Assembly: GCA_035536775.1 (NCBI GenBank)
Contig: DATLNM010000037.1
Span: 1-64,000, forward strand
Origin: DATLNM01 sp035536775
GTDB taxonomy: Bacteria; Actinomycetota; CADDZG01; WHSQ01
Direction: 5' to 3'
Length of the DNA stretch: 64,000 nucleotides
Under the pieces are notes generated by a model. It was given only the letters and a program-made list of their open reading frames with translations. It was not told where the DNA came from and did no database searches. Positions within the stretch are counted from its first letter, which is position 1. Each line of letters opens with the position of its first letter. Positions 24,801-34,816 of the stretch are shown piece after piece. Both the position numbers and the translations under genes were made by a program.

Positions 24801-25528
24801 CAGTCTTCTCCCTCCCTGAAGATCACGTTCGTCGACCCGATGGTCAGACGGTCGGCTTCCTCGAGATCGTGCTCTTTGACGCGGCGGTCGTTCACGTTGG
24901 TTCCGTTGGTCGATCCGAGGTCCACGACGGTCCACGTTCCATCGTGGTGGCGCAGCTCCGCGTGTCGGCGACTGGCGTTGGCGTCATCCAGGACGATGTC
25001 ACATCCAGACATCCGCCCGATCACGACCGGGGAGGACGTGAGCGGTACCGTCTGGCTCGACTTCCCCTCGCGTCCGATGATGAGCAGGCTCGCTCGAGAT
25101 CCAGTTGAGGGGGCGGAGTCACTACCTTTCTCGGACCGCGTGGCAGGTTGGGGGACCTCGCCTGCCTTCAAGGACGCAGAGACCTTGAACTCGCCCCGGC
25201 CCATCCCCTCTTCCTGGACGAACTCGATCTCGGGCAGGCCCATCAGGTTCCACCTGTTCTGCTTGGCTTGTTCGATGACCAGCTCGGCGAACTCCTTCTT
25301 CAACCCCGAAGCCATCTGCGAGAACCGGCTGTAGTCATCGGCTCCCATCGTGACGGCGAACTCATTGGGCGCGTAGACGCGGTTGACCGAGACGGTCTTG
25401 CCTTCGGCCATCTCTTTGAGGATCTTTCGGCCCACCTCGACCGGTTGTAGTCCCGACCGGAAGACCTTTGTGAAGAACCCCTCGACGAGCCCCTCCAGGC
25501 GATCCTCGATACTCCTGGCTACGCCCAT
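24800..25528 (-). CDS. fhaA: FhaA: DUF3662 plus FHA domain
   Basis: 242 residues. Residues 1-115 are the DUF3662 domain of FhaA (MGVARSIEDRLEGLVEGFF and MEGKTVSVNRVYAPNEF-like region). A linker of about 30 residues leads to the FHA domain (about 150-240) with VIGRMSGCDIVLDDANASRRHAEL and DLGSTNGTNV. FhaA binds phosphorylated MviN/MurJ in mycobacteria and links kinase signals to lipid II flipping. It is the first gene of the operon. No Shine-Dalgarno precedes the ATG; CATAAT ends six bases before it, so the message may be leaderless. Confidence 0.93.
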   Translation of the reverse strand: MGVARSIEDRLEGLVEGFFTKVFRSGLQPVEVGRKILKEMAEGKTVSVNRVYAPNEFAVTMGADDYSRFSQMASGLKKEFAELVIEQAKQNRWNLMGLPEIEFVQEEGMGRGEFKVSASLKAGEVPQPATRSEKGSDSAPSTGSRASLLIIGREGKSSQTVPLTSSPVVIGRMSGCDIVLDDANASRRHAELRHHDGTWTVVDLGSTNGTNVNDRRVKEHDLEEADRLTIGSTNVIFREGED

Positions 25529-25534
25529 GGAGCG

Positions 25535-25540
25535 ATTATG
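25535..25540 (-). promoter_or_regulatory. Candidate -10 of the fhaA-pknB operon
   Basis: Read on the minus strand the hexamer is CATAAT (five of six bases of TATAAT), and six bases separate it from the fhaA ATG. That spacing would put the RNA start at or next to the ATG, a leaderless message. No clear -35 is visible. Confidence 0.4.
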
Positions 25541-25643
25541 CCCACCCCTGGGTTTTGTGTTGGCTCAGACATCCCCCCGGCATGCCCAGCAGTGGCGTAC
25601 TGCTAACTTTGGACCGCGGCCCAAGCGGGGCCGAGCTGTCCAT

Positions 25644-25726
25644 GGGCGAGTGGTGGAATGGCAGACACGCTGGCTTCAGGTGCCAGTGCGCGCAAGCGTG
25701 TGGGGGTTCAAATCCCCCCTCGCCCA
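25644..25726 (+). tRNA. tRNA-Leu(CAG)
   Basis: An 83-nt class II tRNA. Acceptor GGGCGAG (25644-25650) pairs with CTCGCCC (25719-25725), discriminator A726. Anticodon stem CTGGC/GCCAG encloses TTCAGGT with anticodon CAG at 25677-25679. The long variable arm (TGCGCGCAAGCGTG region) and the T loop GTTCAAAT are typical of leucine tRNAs. CCA is not encoded. The next gene ends one base beyond it on the other strand. Confidence 0.96.
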
Positions 25727-26608
25727 CTATTCACAGTTGGTTGTGGTTTCCCCCTGCTTGCAGTCGTCGGTGCCCTCACCGCCGTCGACGGAATCCTCGT
25801 CGGGCCCGCCGCTGATGTAGTCGTCGCCCGCGTCGCCGGTGACCGTGTCGTTGCCCTGGTCACCCTCGAGGCTGTCGTTGCCTCCCCGCCCGCCGATGTT
25901 GTCGTTACCGTCCGCGCCGGAGATGTTGTTGGCGACGTCGTTCCCGATCAGGGTGTCGTCGTGCGCCGAGCCCGACAGCGCTTCGATCGCCGTGAGGGTG
26001 TCGGTACCTTCCCCGGAGGCCGTGCCGGCACCGAGATCGGCGGTGATGCCCGCCGCGGCTTGATCCCACGATGCGAAGTCAACGCCATCGCCGCCATCGA
26101 GCGTGTCGTTACCTTCCCCACCCAAGACGGTGTCGCCGTCGCCGAGACCGAAGAGAGCGTCGTCCCCCGCGTCGCCTGCGATGTAGTCGGTGCCGGCATT
26201 GCCCTTCAGTCTGTCGTTGCCACCGTCACCCTCCAGGTTGTCGTTGCCGGCATCGCCTTTGATCGCGTCGCCCCCACCGCCGCCGGTCAGGGTGTCGTCG
26301 TCGGCACCACCGCTGATCCGATCGGCCCCCGGGTTCCCCGCGACGAAGTCCTGGCCCTCTCCTGCGCAGATCAGGTCCTTGCCGCCGAGCCCTTTGATGG
26401 TGTCGTTACCAGCCAGGCCCGCGATGACATCCACACCCGTGGTGCCCTGGAGGACATCGTCCCCGGCAGTGCCCACGACCGTCGCACGCTTACCGAAACA
26501 GCTGGTCGCCGCGGAGGCAGGACCCGGCGCCATCGACATTGCCGCCGCGAGCAACAGGAGAGACATAACTGCGAGGTGCCTCATTTGAACCGCGCGGCCG
26601 AGTGACAT
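25727..26608 (-). CDS. Secreted RTX-like calcium-binding repeat protein
   Basis: 293 residues. The ATG at 26608 has GGAGG four bases upstream. An internal ATG nine codons later would also keep the signal peptide (HLAVMSLLLLAAAMSM, cleaved near PASA). The mature part is a nearly continuous run of glycine-rich nonapeptides such as GLAGNDTIKG, GGADDDTLTG and GDAGNDNLEG, the beta-roll of hemolysin-type calcium-binding proteins. One Cys pair occurs near the start and one at the end. There is no protease or lipase domain, so it is only a repeat roll and may be structural or a surface layer element. Its stop codon abuts the tRNA-Leu 3' end, convergent with it. Confidence 0.85.
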   Translation of the reverse strand: MSLGRAVQMRHLAVMSLLLLAAAMSMAPGPASAATSCFGKRATVVGTAGDDVLQGTTGVDVIAGLAGNDTIKGLGGKDLICAGEGQDFVAGNPGADRISGGADDDTLTGGGGGDAIKGDAGNDNLEGDGGNDRLKGNAGTDYIAGDAGDDALFGLGDGDTVLGGEGNDTLDGGDGVDFASWDQAAAGITADLGAGTASGEGTDTLTAIEALSGSAHDDTLIGNDVANNISGADGNDNIGGRGGNDSLEGDQGNDTVTGDAGDDYISGGPDEDSVDGGEGTDDCKQGETTTNCE

Positions 26609-26752
26609 GTGACCTCCGTCTCTGTCGAGGGGTAGGCCGAGAACCTATCGACCCCGACCCCGACTAAGCGAATCCGCTCAGGCGTTGACGCCGCCCGACC
26701 GGCGGCTCTAGGGTTCCGCCGGGCGCGCCGGCGGGGCATCGGCCGCCCTGTA

Positions 26753-26779
26753 CGACCGCTGTAGTAGTACAGTTGGTCG
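26753..26779. repeat. Interrupted inverted repeat upstream of the ABC importer operon
   Basis: CGACC at 26753-26757 and GGTCG at 26775-26779 flank an inner pair CTGTA (26759-26763) and TACAG (26768-26772) around GTAG. It lies about 30-55 bp before the first transporter gene and could be an operator or a leader hairpin. The other 140 bp of this intergenic stretch show only GC-rich sequence with no ORF. Confidence 0.5.
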
Positions 26780-26809
26780 GCACCGGGGGGATCACGAGGA
26801 GTCTTTTGA

Positions 26810-27790
26810 TTGGCTCAGAGCGCCACCGACTTCAAGCCCACGTCCGAGGTCGGATTCGACGCAGGCGGCGAGGGCTCGGAGATCTCGGGGGTCAAAGCAA
26901 GAAGTCCCCGCCAGATCTTCTGGGAACGCTTCAAGGACGACAAGCTCGCGATCTTCGGTGCGCTCCTCGTCCTCCTCATGATCGCCGCGGCGCTCAGTGC
27001 AGGGTTCTTCGAGAATGTCACCGGCCATCCCTTCGGGAAGCAGTTCCGAGGCCAAGACGGCGAGGCGCTGATGCTGAGTGACTTCGGTACGCCGCTTGGA
27101 CCGGATAAGGATTTCTGGTTCGGAGCCGACGACCTCGGACGGGATCTTTTCGTACGTGTGCTCTACGGCGCGCGCGTGTCACTGCGCATCGCGATCATCG
27201 CCACTGGGATCGAAGTCCTCATCGGGGTCGTGTTGGGCTTGCTCGCCGGATTCAGGGGTCGTTGGGTCGACACGTTGGTGTCACGCACCATCGACCTCGT
27301 TCTATCGGTTCCGTTCCTGCTGTTGGGAATCTCACTCGGAATCATCCTCGACGGCGGCGAGATGCTCGTCATCGTGATCATCGCGTTCTTCGGCTGGCCC
27401 TACATCGCGCGCGTCGTGCGCGGGCAGACTCTGTCACTCCGTGAGGCGCAGTTCGTCGAGGCGTCCTACTCCGTCGGCGCATCGTCGCGCTGGATCATGT
27501 TCAGGGAGATCCTTCCAAACTTGCTCGCTCCGATCATCATCTACTCGACCCTGATCATCCCGATCAACATCGTCGGGGAGGCGAGCCTGTCGTTCCTGGG
27601 TGTCGGTGTGCACGAACCCCAACCGGCGTGGGGGACGATGCTGTCGCGCGCGTCGAATTACGTCTCTTACGGAGCTGCCTGGTGGTACATGGTCTTCCCG
27701 GGCATGTTCCTCTTCATTACCGTCCTTGGCTTCAATCTCCTGGGGGACGGACTCCGCGATGCACTCGACCCGAAGACGGCGCGTTCATGA
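26810..27790 (+). CDS. ABC importer permease, DppC/OppC family
   Basis: 326 residues from a TTG at 26810 with GAGGAG eight bases upstream. The first 60 residues are cytoplasmic and end at the OppC-type N-terminal helix (LAIFGALLVLLMIAAALS). Five further helices carry the BPD inner-membrane domain, and the EAA loop reads EASYSVGASSRWIMFREILPN. The C-terminal block LSFLGVGVHEPQPAWGTMLS is a hallmark of DppC/NikC. It forms a channel with the DppB-like permease for import of peptides or nickel chelates. It is unusual that this permease, not the binding protein, leads the operon. Confidence 0.9.
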   Translation: MAQSATDFKPTSEVGFDAGGEGSEISGVKARSPRQIFWERFKDDKLAIFGALLVLLMIAAALSAGFFENVTGHPFGKQFRGQDGEALMLSDFGTPLGPDKDFWFGADDLGRDLFVRVLYGARVSLRIAIIATGIEVLIGVVLGLLAGFRGRWVDTLVSRTIDLVLSVPFLLLGISLGIILDGGEMLVIVIIAFFGWPYIARVVRGQTLSLREAQFVEASYSVGASSRWIMFREILPNLLAPIIIYSTLIIPINIVGEASLSFLGVGVHEPQPAWGTMLSRASNYVSYGAAWWYMVFPGMFLFITVLGFNLLGDGLRDALDPKTARS

Positions 27791-27857
27791 AGGGGGGGTG
27801 GATCGACCGAGTCCCATCTTGACCTAACGAGAAATGACCATCGAACTAGGAGGACCA

Positions 27858-29651
27858 ATGAGAAGGAACAGAAGTACCAAGCTCCTGGCAGTGTTGCTGG
27901 GAATCATGCTTTTCGGCGCGGCGTGCGGTAGCGGCGGGGGAGGCGAAGGGGGCGAAGGCGGAGGCGGCGTGGATGTCGAGGACATCCCCGATTTCGAAGA
28001 CATCACCGCCGGGGGAACGCTCACGATGGCGGGAACCTCTGACGTCGACTACATGGACCCCCAAGCGGGCTATTACGTCATCAGCGGTGCGCTACATCGT
28101 GGAGTGTCGCGCACGCTTGTGACGTACAAGGGGACCAAAGACCAGAACGACCAGAACACCCTCGTCCCAGATCTCGCGACCGACACCGGTACCTCCAATG
28201 AGGATGCATCGGAGTGGACCTTCACGCTGAAGGACGGGATCAAGTGGGGTCCGGCGCTCGGCGGCGAGGACATCCCAGGCGTAACGGGCGAGGAGATCAC
28301 GTCCGAAGACATCAAGTACGGGATCGAGCGCATCTTCATCCCGTCCGTGGGGGCCCAGTACCCGTTCTATTACGACATCATCGAAGGAGCGGACGAGTTC
28401 TCTAAGGGCGATGCCGACGAGATCACCGGCATCGAGACGCCGGACGACAAGACGATCATCTTCAAGCTCGAAGAGCCCGCGGGTGACTGGCCGTACCGGG
28501 TCGCGATGCCTGCGACGACGCCGGTGCCGCAGCGCTACGCCGAGCAGTTCGACAAGAAGAAAGACTCCGACTACGACAACCACGTCGTCGCATCAGGCCC
28601 GTACTTCATCGAGGAGTGGAAGACAGAGGAGCGAATCACTTTCGCCCGGAACGAGCATTGGAGCGCGGAAACCGACGAGGTGCGCCACGCCTACGCGGAC
28701 CGTGTTGAGGTGCGTATCGGATTCGATCCCAACATCGCGGTCAAGAAGATTCAGGATGGTGAGTTCACGATCGGGTGGCCCGACGCGCAGCCGACTGAAG
28801 CTCTCCTCGAGAAGACCGTCACCGACCCAACCCTCAGCAAGCAGTACGTCGAGGGTCCGTCGGGTTGTACGCGCTACATCTACATGAACACCACCGAGAA
28901 GCCCTTCGATGATCCGCTTGTACGACAGGCTGTCAATTACGCTATCGACCGCGCCAACCTCAAGCGTCTCCAGGGTGGTGAAGTCACCGGTGACATCGCA
29001 ACGAGCATCATCCCGCCGGGACTGAACGGCCACCTTGCGACTTCGGAGTTCGACCCCTTCCCCTCCGAGAATCTCGCTGGTGACATGGATAAGGCCAAAG
29101 AGCTGATGGCCGAGGCTGGGTTCGCTGACGGTTACGACGAGGAGATCTTCGTCGTGGGTTCGTCGACTCCGCCGCACGACAAGTACTTCGAGTCCGTGCG
29201 TTCGGACCTCGAGGAGCTGGGCTTCACCAACATCAAAGAGAAGCTGCCGGAGTTCCCGTTCCAGTACTCGCAGTTCTATGGGATCCCCGCGAAGAACGTC
29301 GACATCGGCATCTCTGCCGGTTGGTGCAAGGACTACAACGATGCCTTCACCTTCTTCGACCCCCTCTTCCACGGAGAGAACATCCTCGAGTCCGGGAACA
29401 GCAACTACGCGGAGACCGATGACCCCGCCCTCAACGACGCGATCGATGCAGCAGCGCGGCTGACCGATCCGGAGGAGCGTGACTCGGCGTGGTCCGATGT
29501 CAACAAGCAAGCATCCGAGCTTGGGGTGTGGGTGCCGTGGAGCTGGGACTCGGACATCGTGGTGTTCAGTGAGCACGCTGTAGGTGCCTACTACCACACG
29601 TTCTACAACGCGATCGACTGGGTCAACGTCGGCATCTTGGACGCAGAGTAA
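27858..29651 (+). CDS. ABC importer substrate-binding lipoprotein (family 5, peptide/nickel type)
   Basis: 597 residues from the ATG at 27858, preceded by AGGAGG at ideal spacing. A lipoprotein signal ends at FGAAC, followed by a Gly/Glu-rich tether. The SBP_bac_5 fold is evident: MDPQAGYYVISGALHRGVSRTL near the start, YGIERIFIPS, the VASGPYFIEEW and ARNEHW segments, and the conserved VRQAVNYAIDRANL helix. It hands substrate to the two permeases. The ligand cannot be read from sequence. The length and the Trp/Asp-rich C-terminus fit oligopeptide binders better than NikA. A hairpin follows the gene. Confidence 0.9.
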   Translation: MRRNRSTKLLAVLLGIMLFGAACGSGGGGEGGEGGGGVDVEDIPDFEDITAGGTLTMAGTSDVDYMDPQAGYYVISGALHRGVSRTLVTYKGTKDQNDQNTLVPDLATDTGTSNEDASEWTFTLKDGIKWGPALGGEDIPGVTGEEITSEDIKYGIERIFIPSVGAQYPFYYDIIEGADEFSKGDADEITGIETPDDKTIIFKLEEPAGDWPYRVAMPATTPVPQRYAEQFDKKKDSDYDNHVVASGPYFIEEWKTEERITFARNEHWSAETDEVRHAYADRVEVRIGFDPNIAVKKIQDGEFTIGWPDAQPTEALLEKTVTDPTLSKQYVEGPSGCTRYIYMNTTEKPFDDPLVRQAVNYAIDRANLKRLQGGEVTGDIATSIIPPGLNGHLATSEFDPFPSENLAGDMDKAKELMAEAGFADGYDEEIFVVGSSTPPHDKYFESVRSDLEELGFTNIKEKLPEFPFQYSQFYGIPAKNVDIGISAGWCKDYNDAFTFFDPLFHGENILESGNSNYAETDDPALNDAIDAAARLTDPEERDSAWSDVNKQASELGVWVPWSWDSDIVVFSEHAVGAYYHTFYNAIDWVNVGILDAE

Positions 29652-29660
29652 GGATCTAAG

Positions 29661-29690
29661 GAAGGGTGGGGCCGAGAGGCCCCACCCTTC
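29661..29690 (+). terminator. Intra-operon hairpin after the substrate-binding protein gene
   Basis: A perfect 13-bp stem (29661-29673 with 29678-29690) and GAGA tetraloop begin 9 bp after the stop. No U tract follows. Between a binding-protein gene and its permease gene such hairpins usually attenuate transcription or protect the upstream message. Confidence 0.8.
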
Positions 29691-29721
29691 ACTCGCGTGA
29701 ACGAACCGGGATAGGGGAAAC

Positions 29722-30693
29722 GTGTTCCAGTACTTCATCAGGCGCCTGCTGTGGTCCGTAGTGATGCTGTGGTTGGTCATCTCGGCGGTCTTCGTGATCT
29801 TCTTCATCGTCCCTGGCGGCGCGGGCGGGAAGTGCGGCGAGCACCGGTGCGTGGCCGTCATGATGGCGGGCCGCAACCCGCGTGCATCGGTGTTGAAGAG
29901 CGTCGAGAATCGTCTCGGACTGAATGAGCCTGTGTACGTGCAGTACGGCCGTTACATCGGCAACGCACTCCAAGGGGATCTCGGCCGATCGTTCCAGACG
30001 CAGGAGAACGTTACCGACGCCATCCTTTCTCGCCTTCCCGCTACGGCGTCGGTTGCGTTCGGCGCCTCGTTCGTCTGGCTAGTCGCCGGCGTCTCGATCG
30101 GTGTCATCTCGGGACTCAAACGCAGGTCATTGCTCGACCGAGGTTCGATGGTGTTCGCCCTCATCGGTGTATCGATGCCAACGTTCTGGCTCGGGCTTCT
30201 CGCGATCTTCTATTTCGACTTCAGACTCCAGATGTACGACACGGGCTCCTACGTTCCGCTCACCGAGGATCCTTTCGGCTGGTTCAAGATCATGTGGCTC
30301 CCGTGGCTCGTCCTCGCATTCACTACGGCGGCTATCTATGCACGGATGGTGCGGGGCAACATCCTCGAGATCAAGGGCGAGGACTACATCCGGACCGCGC
30401 GTGCGAAAGGGCTGAAGGAACGCTCGATCGTTCGTCACACTCTCCGCAGCGCCCTTACACCGGTCGTGACCATGTACGGGCTCGACCTCGGCATCCTTCT
30501 CGGAGGCACGGTCATCACCGAACGGATCTTCAACATCCCCGGGGTGGGGAGCTATACGGTTCAAGCGATCCTTAGCTCGAACCTGCCGATCATCCTCGGA
30601 ACCACGACCTTTGCGGCGGCATTCGTGATCCTCGCCAACCTCGCGGTCGACATGTTGTACGCGGTGCTGGACCCGAGGGTGCGTTACTCCTAG
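29722..30693 (+). CDS. ABC importer permease, DppB/OppB family
   Basis: 323 residues from a GTG at 29722. Six hydrophobic helices are visible, starting with LLWSVVMLWLVISAVFVIFF. A periplasmic insert holds one Cys pair (GKCGEHRCVAV). The BPD loop reads RTARAKGLKERSIVRHTLRSAL, and GLDLGILLGGTVITERIFNIPG plus PLIGTTTFAA-like sequence near the end are DppB signatures. It pairs with the DppC-like permease at 26810. The intervening hairpin suggests lower expression than the binding protein. Confidence 0.9.
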   Translation: MFQYFIRRLLWSVVMLWLVISAVFVIFFIVPGGAGGKCGEHRCVAVMMAGRNPRASVLKSVENRLGLNEPVYVQYGRYIGNALQGDLGRSFQTQENVTDAILSRLPATASVAFGASFVWLVAGVSIGVISGLKRRSLLDRGSMVFALIGVSMPTFWLGLLAIFYFDFRLQMYDTGSYVPLTEDPFGWFKIMWLPWLVLAFTTAAIYARMVRGNILEIKGEDYIRTARAKGLKERSIVRHTLRSALTPVVTMYGLDLGILLGGTVITERIFNIPGVGSYTVQAILSSNLPIILGTTTFAAAFVILANLAVDMLYAVLDPRVRYS

Positions 30694-30757
30694 AGGGGCG
30701 AATCACAGACAGCTATGCTGACCTGCAGAATCCGATGTTGCGGGGGACAGGAGAACG

Positions 30758-31779
30758 GTGAGCGCTGAAGTCCTGCTGGACGTGAAGGACCTGCACGTCC
30801 ACTTCCCTACCGGCGACGGTGTGGTGAAAGCCGTTGATGGTCTCTCGTTCCAAGTCCGCCGCGGCGAGACGTTCGGAATCGTCGGCGAGTCAGGTTCGGG
30901 AAAAAGCGTGACGTGTCTGACCGCGCTGGGACTCACCGACTTGACGCGCGCGAAGGTGACGGGCGAGGTCCTCTTCAAGGGCCGTGATCTCCTGAAGCTC
31001 GAGAAGGAAGAGATGAGGGATCTCCGCGGCAAAGAGCTCTCGATGATCTTCCAGGATCCGTTCGCGTGTCTGCACCCCTACTATCGGGTGGGCGACCAGA
31101 TCGTCGAAGCGATCCAATGTCACGAGAAGATCCCGAAGAGGCAAGCTGCAGAGCGAGCCATCGATCTGTTGTCTGCAGTGGGCATCCCCCAGCCCAAGGA
31201 CAGGTTCCGTGGCTATCCGCATGAGTACTCCGGTGGGATGCGCCAGCGAGCGATGATCGCGATGGCGCTTGCCCACAATCCCGACCTGCTCATCGCCGAC
31301 GAGCCAACGACCGCGCTCGACGTGACCGTTCAGGCGCAGATCCTCGAGTTGATCGATGAGCTGAAACGACAGTTCAACATCGGCGTCATCCTCATCACGC
31401 ACGACCTTGGTGTCGTTTCGGATGTCGCTCAGACGGTCATGGTCATGTATGCGGGGCGCGCCGTGGAGCTCGGCACAAAGGATGAGGTGTTCGGGAAGCC
31501 GCTGCACCCCTACACGTGGGGTCTGCTGCAGTCGATACCTCGGCTCGAGATGAAGGGCGAGCGTCTCGTGCCGATCGAAGGTTCGCCGCCATCGCTGATC
31601 TTCGTGCCGCCGGGCTGTCCCTTCCACCCCCGCTGTCCGCACCGTTTCGAGCCATGCGACAAGGACCGTCCTGACCTCGTCGATCGCGGCGGAGGTCATC
31701 CGGACGCGTGCCACCTCACGATCGACCAGAAGCGCAAGTTGTGGAAGCAGCGCCAGTCGGGACGCGTGAAGGCACGCGT

Positions 31780-31783
<4 letters not shown>
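30758..31783 (+). CDS. ABC importer ATPase, DppD/OppD family
   Basis: 341 residues from a GTG at 30758. Walker A is GESGSGKS, the Q loop MIFQDPF, the signature SGGMRQRAM and Walker [16 protein letters not shown], with a His switch in ITHDLGVV. The C-terminal oligopeptide-transporter motif with a Cys cluster ([20 protein letters not shown]) is present and probably holds an iron-sulfur cluster or zinc, as known for DppD. It powers the importer together with the next ATPase, whose start overlaps its stop (ATGA). Confidence 0.93.
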
Positions 31784-32925
<1,142 letters not shown>

Positions 32926-34032
32926 GCGGTAAGCCGGTCGCACGCGCAACGCGGACTGCATCGTCGTATTCAGGGGAGCTGGTCACAACCTCGCCACCTC
33001 TCGTCCCAAGCTTCATGCGCACGGGGTGCCCCTCGACGATGACCTCTTTCCATGACCGGTCGAGAACCTCGCGCTGCGCGTCGTACTGCCGCACGCCGAA
33101 AGTTGTCGTTTCGTAGAGAAGCATGTTCGTCACACGACCGGCTTCTGAGGGGTCGGCGAGCGCCGAGATGACGTAGCCCAGACGCCCCTTCTTCATCGAC
33201 ACGGGTGCGACCCACGCGTCGAGCGCGCCGTTCTCCAGGAGGCGTTCGAGCACGAACGCGACGATCTCGGGAGTCATGTCGTCGATCGTCGCCTCGATCA
33301 CGGTTACGTGATCTGTTTCTTCAGCTGTGGTTTCTCCGATGAGAACCCTGACACTGTTTGGATGAACCATCTCGCGATCACCGGCGCCCCAACCCGTCGC
33401 GTGGATCTGCAACGGCGGGGTCACTCCGAAGCTCTCACACACGGACACGAGGAACGCGGCTCCGGTGGGGGTCACGGTCTCACCTTCGCCCGATAGCGTG
33501 ACGGGCACGCCTGCGAGGAGCTCGGTGACCGCCGGGACCGGCACCGGCATGATGCCGTGTGCGGTCTCGACGAAGCCCGACCCGAGTGGGAGCGGCGAAC
33601 AGAAGGCCTCCTCGAGGCGAAGGGCGAGAAAGGCCGACGCGCATCCGACGATGTCGATGATGGAATCCACGGCCCCCACCTCGTGGAAGTGCACGTGATC
33701 TGGTGACATGCCGTGGACCGTCGCTTCGGCCTTCGCCAGGTGCTCGAATACCCGGAGCGACAGCTGTTTCACCGGAGCGTCCAGGCCGGACTCCTCGATG
33801 AGCGCAGCGATCGCCGCGTGGTCCCGCTCCTCGGACGGCTCGGTCTGGGTGACGCTCACCTTGGTCGCGCGTATCCCGGCCCGGGTGACCGCGCTCACAT
33901 CGAGTCCGGCGCCTGGAAGCCGGAGCTGCGCGATATCGGCGCGCACGGCCTCGATCGGGGCTCCGGCGTCGAGAAGGGCGCCTAGGAGCATGTCGCCCGA
34001 GGCCCCAGCGAAGCAGTCGAAGTAGGCGATCC

Positions 34033-34791
34033 TCACGATCGCATCCCGCCATTGAGGATGCGCACCGCGGCACAGGCAGCGCCGTACCCATTGTCGATAT
34101 TCGTAACCACGACCCCCGCTGCGCACGAGTTGAGCATCGTGAGCAATGCGGCCAGGCCTTCGAACGATGCGCCGTATCCAATGCTCGTTGGGACCGCGAT
34201 GACCGGTGCCGGTGTGACCCCCCCGACGACGCTGGCAAGCGCTCCCTCCATCCCGGCGACGACGATCACGACGTCTGCCTCGCGTAACTCGGCTTCTGAT
34301 GCGAGGACGCGGTGGATGCCTGCAACACCGACATCGGTGACTCGCCCGACCACCGCACCGAGTGCGTCCGCGGTCACGGCCGCCTCGTCCGCCACCGGAA
34401 GGTCCGACGTCCCGGCGCATACGACGACGATCCGACCGGTGAGTTCGTTCTGGGCGCGCCGGAACACGATCATGCGCGCCCGTTCATGGTGCAAAGCATC
34501 TGGGAAGGCCGCCACGATCGAACTAGCCGACTTCGCATCGACCCGCGTCGCCACTACGGGTGATGACGTCACACTGAGCATCCTGTGTGCGATCTCGATG
34601 ATCTCGTCTGACGTCTTGCCCGCGCCGTAGATCGCTTCGGGAATGCCCTGACGCAACTCCCGATGCGTATCGAGACGCGCGAAACCGAGGTCTTCGACCG
34701 GGCTGCGTCCCAATGCGGAGGCAGCGTCCTCGAGTGAGACGCGCCCCTCGCGCGTGGCTCTGAGCAGGTCTTTCAGCTCATCTGGGCGCAT
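34033..34791 (-). CDS. larB: LarB, nicotinate-adenine-dinucleotide carboxylase/hydrolase
   Basis: 252 residues from the ATG at 34791. The N-terminal 70 residues include the LEDAASALGRSPVEDLGFARLD helix-loop and EAIYGAGKT, characteristic of LarB. The remainder is a PurE/AIR-carboxylase-like fold with AGTSDLPVADEAAVTADALG and VVAGMEGALASVVGG. LarB carboxylates the pyridinium ring and releases AMP in the first step of nickel-pincer cofactor synthesis. It is upstream of larC in one operon and only 25 bp from the divergent DUF4446 gene. Confidence 0.94.
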   Translation of the reverse strand: MRPDELKDLLRATREGRVSLEDAASALGRSPVEDLGFARLDTHRELRQGIPEAIYGAGKTSDEIIEIAHRMLSVTSSPVVATRVDAKSASSIVAAFPDALHHERARMIVFRRAQNELTGRIVVVCAGTSDLPVADEAAVTADALGAVVGRVTDVGVAGIHRVLASEAELREADVVIVVAGMEGALASVVGGVTPAPVIAVPTSIGYGASFEGLAALLTMLNSCAAGVVVTNIDNGYGAACAAVRILNGGMRS

Positions 34792-34816
34792 CTTCCAAGT
34801 GTAGGATGCCCGACCG

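Noticed and set aside
25644..26800. Possible second tRNA-targeted insertion at tRNA-Leu
   Set aside because: I looked for a copy of the tRNA-Leu 3' end (GTTCAAATCCCCCCTCGCCC) beyond the RTX gene and found none.
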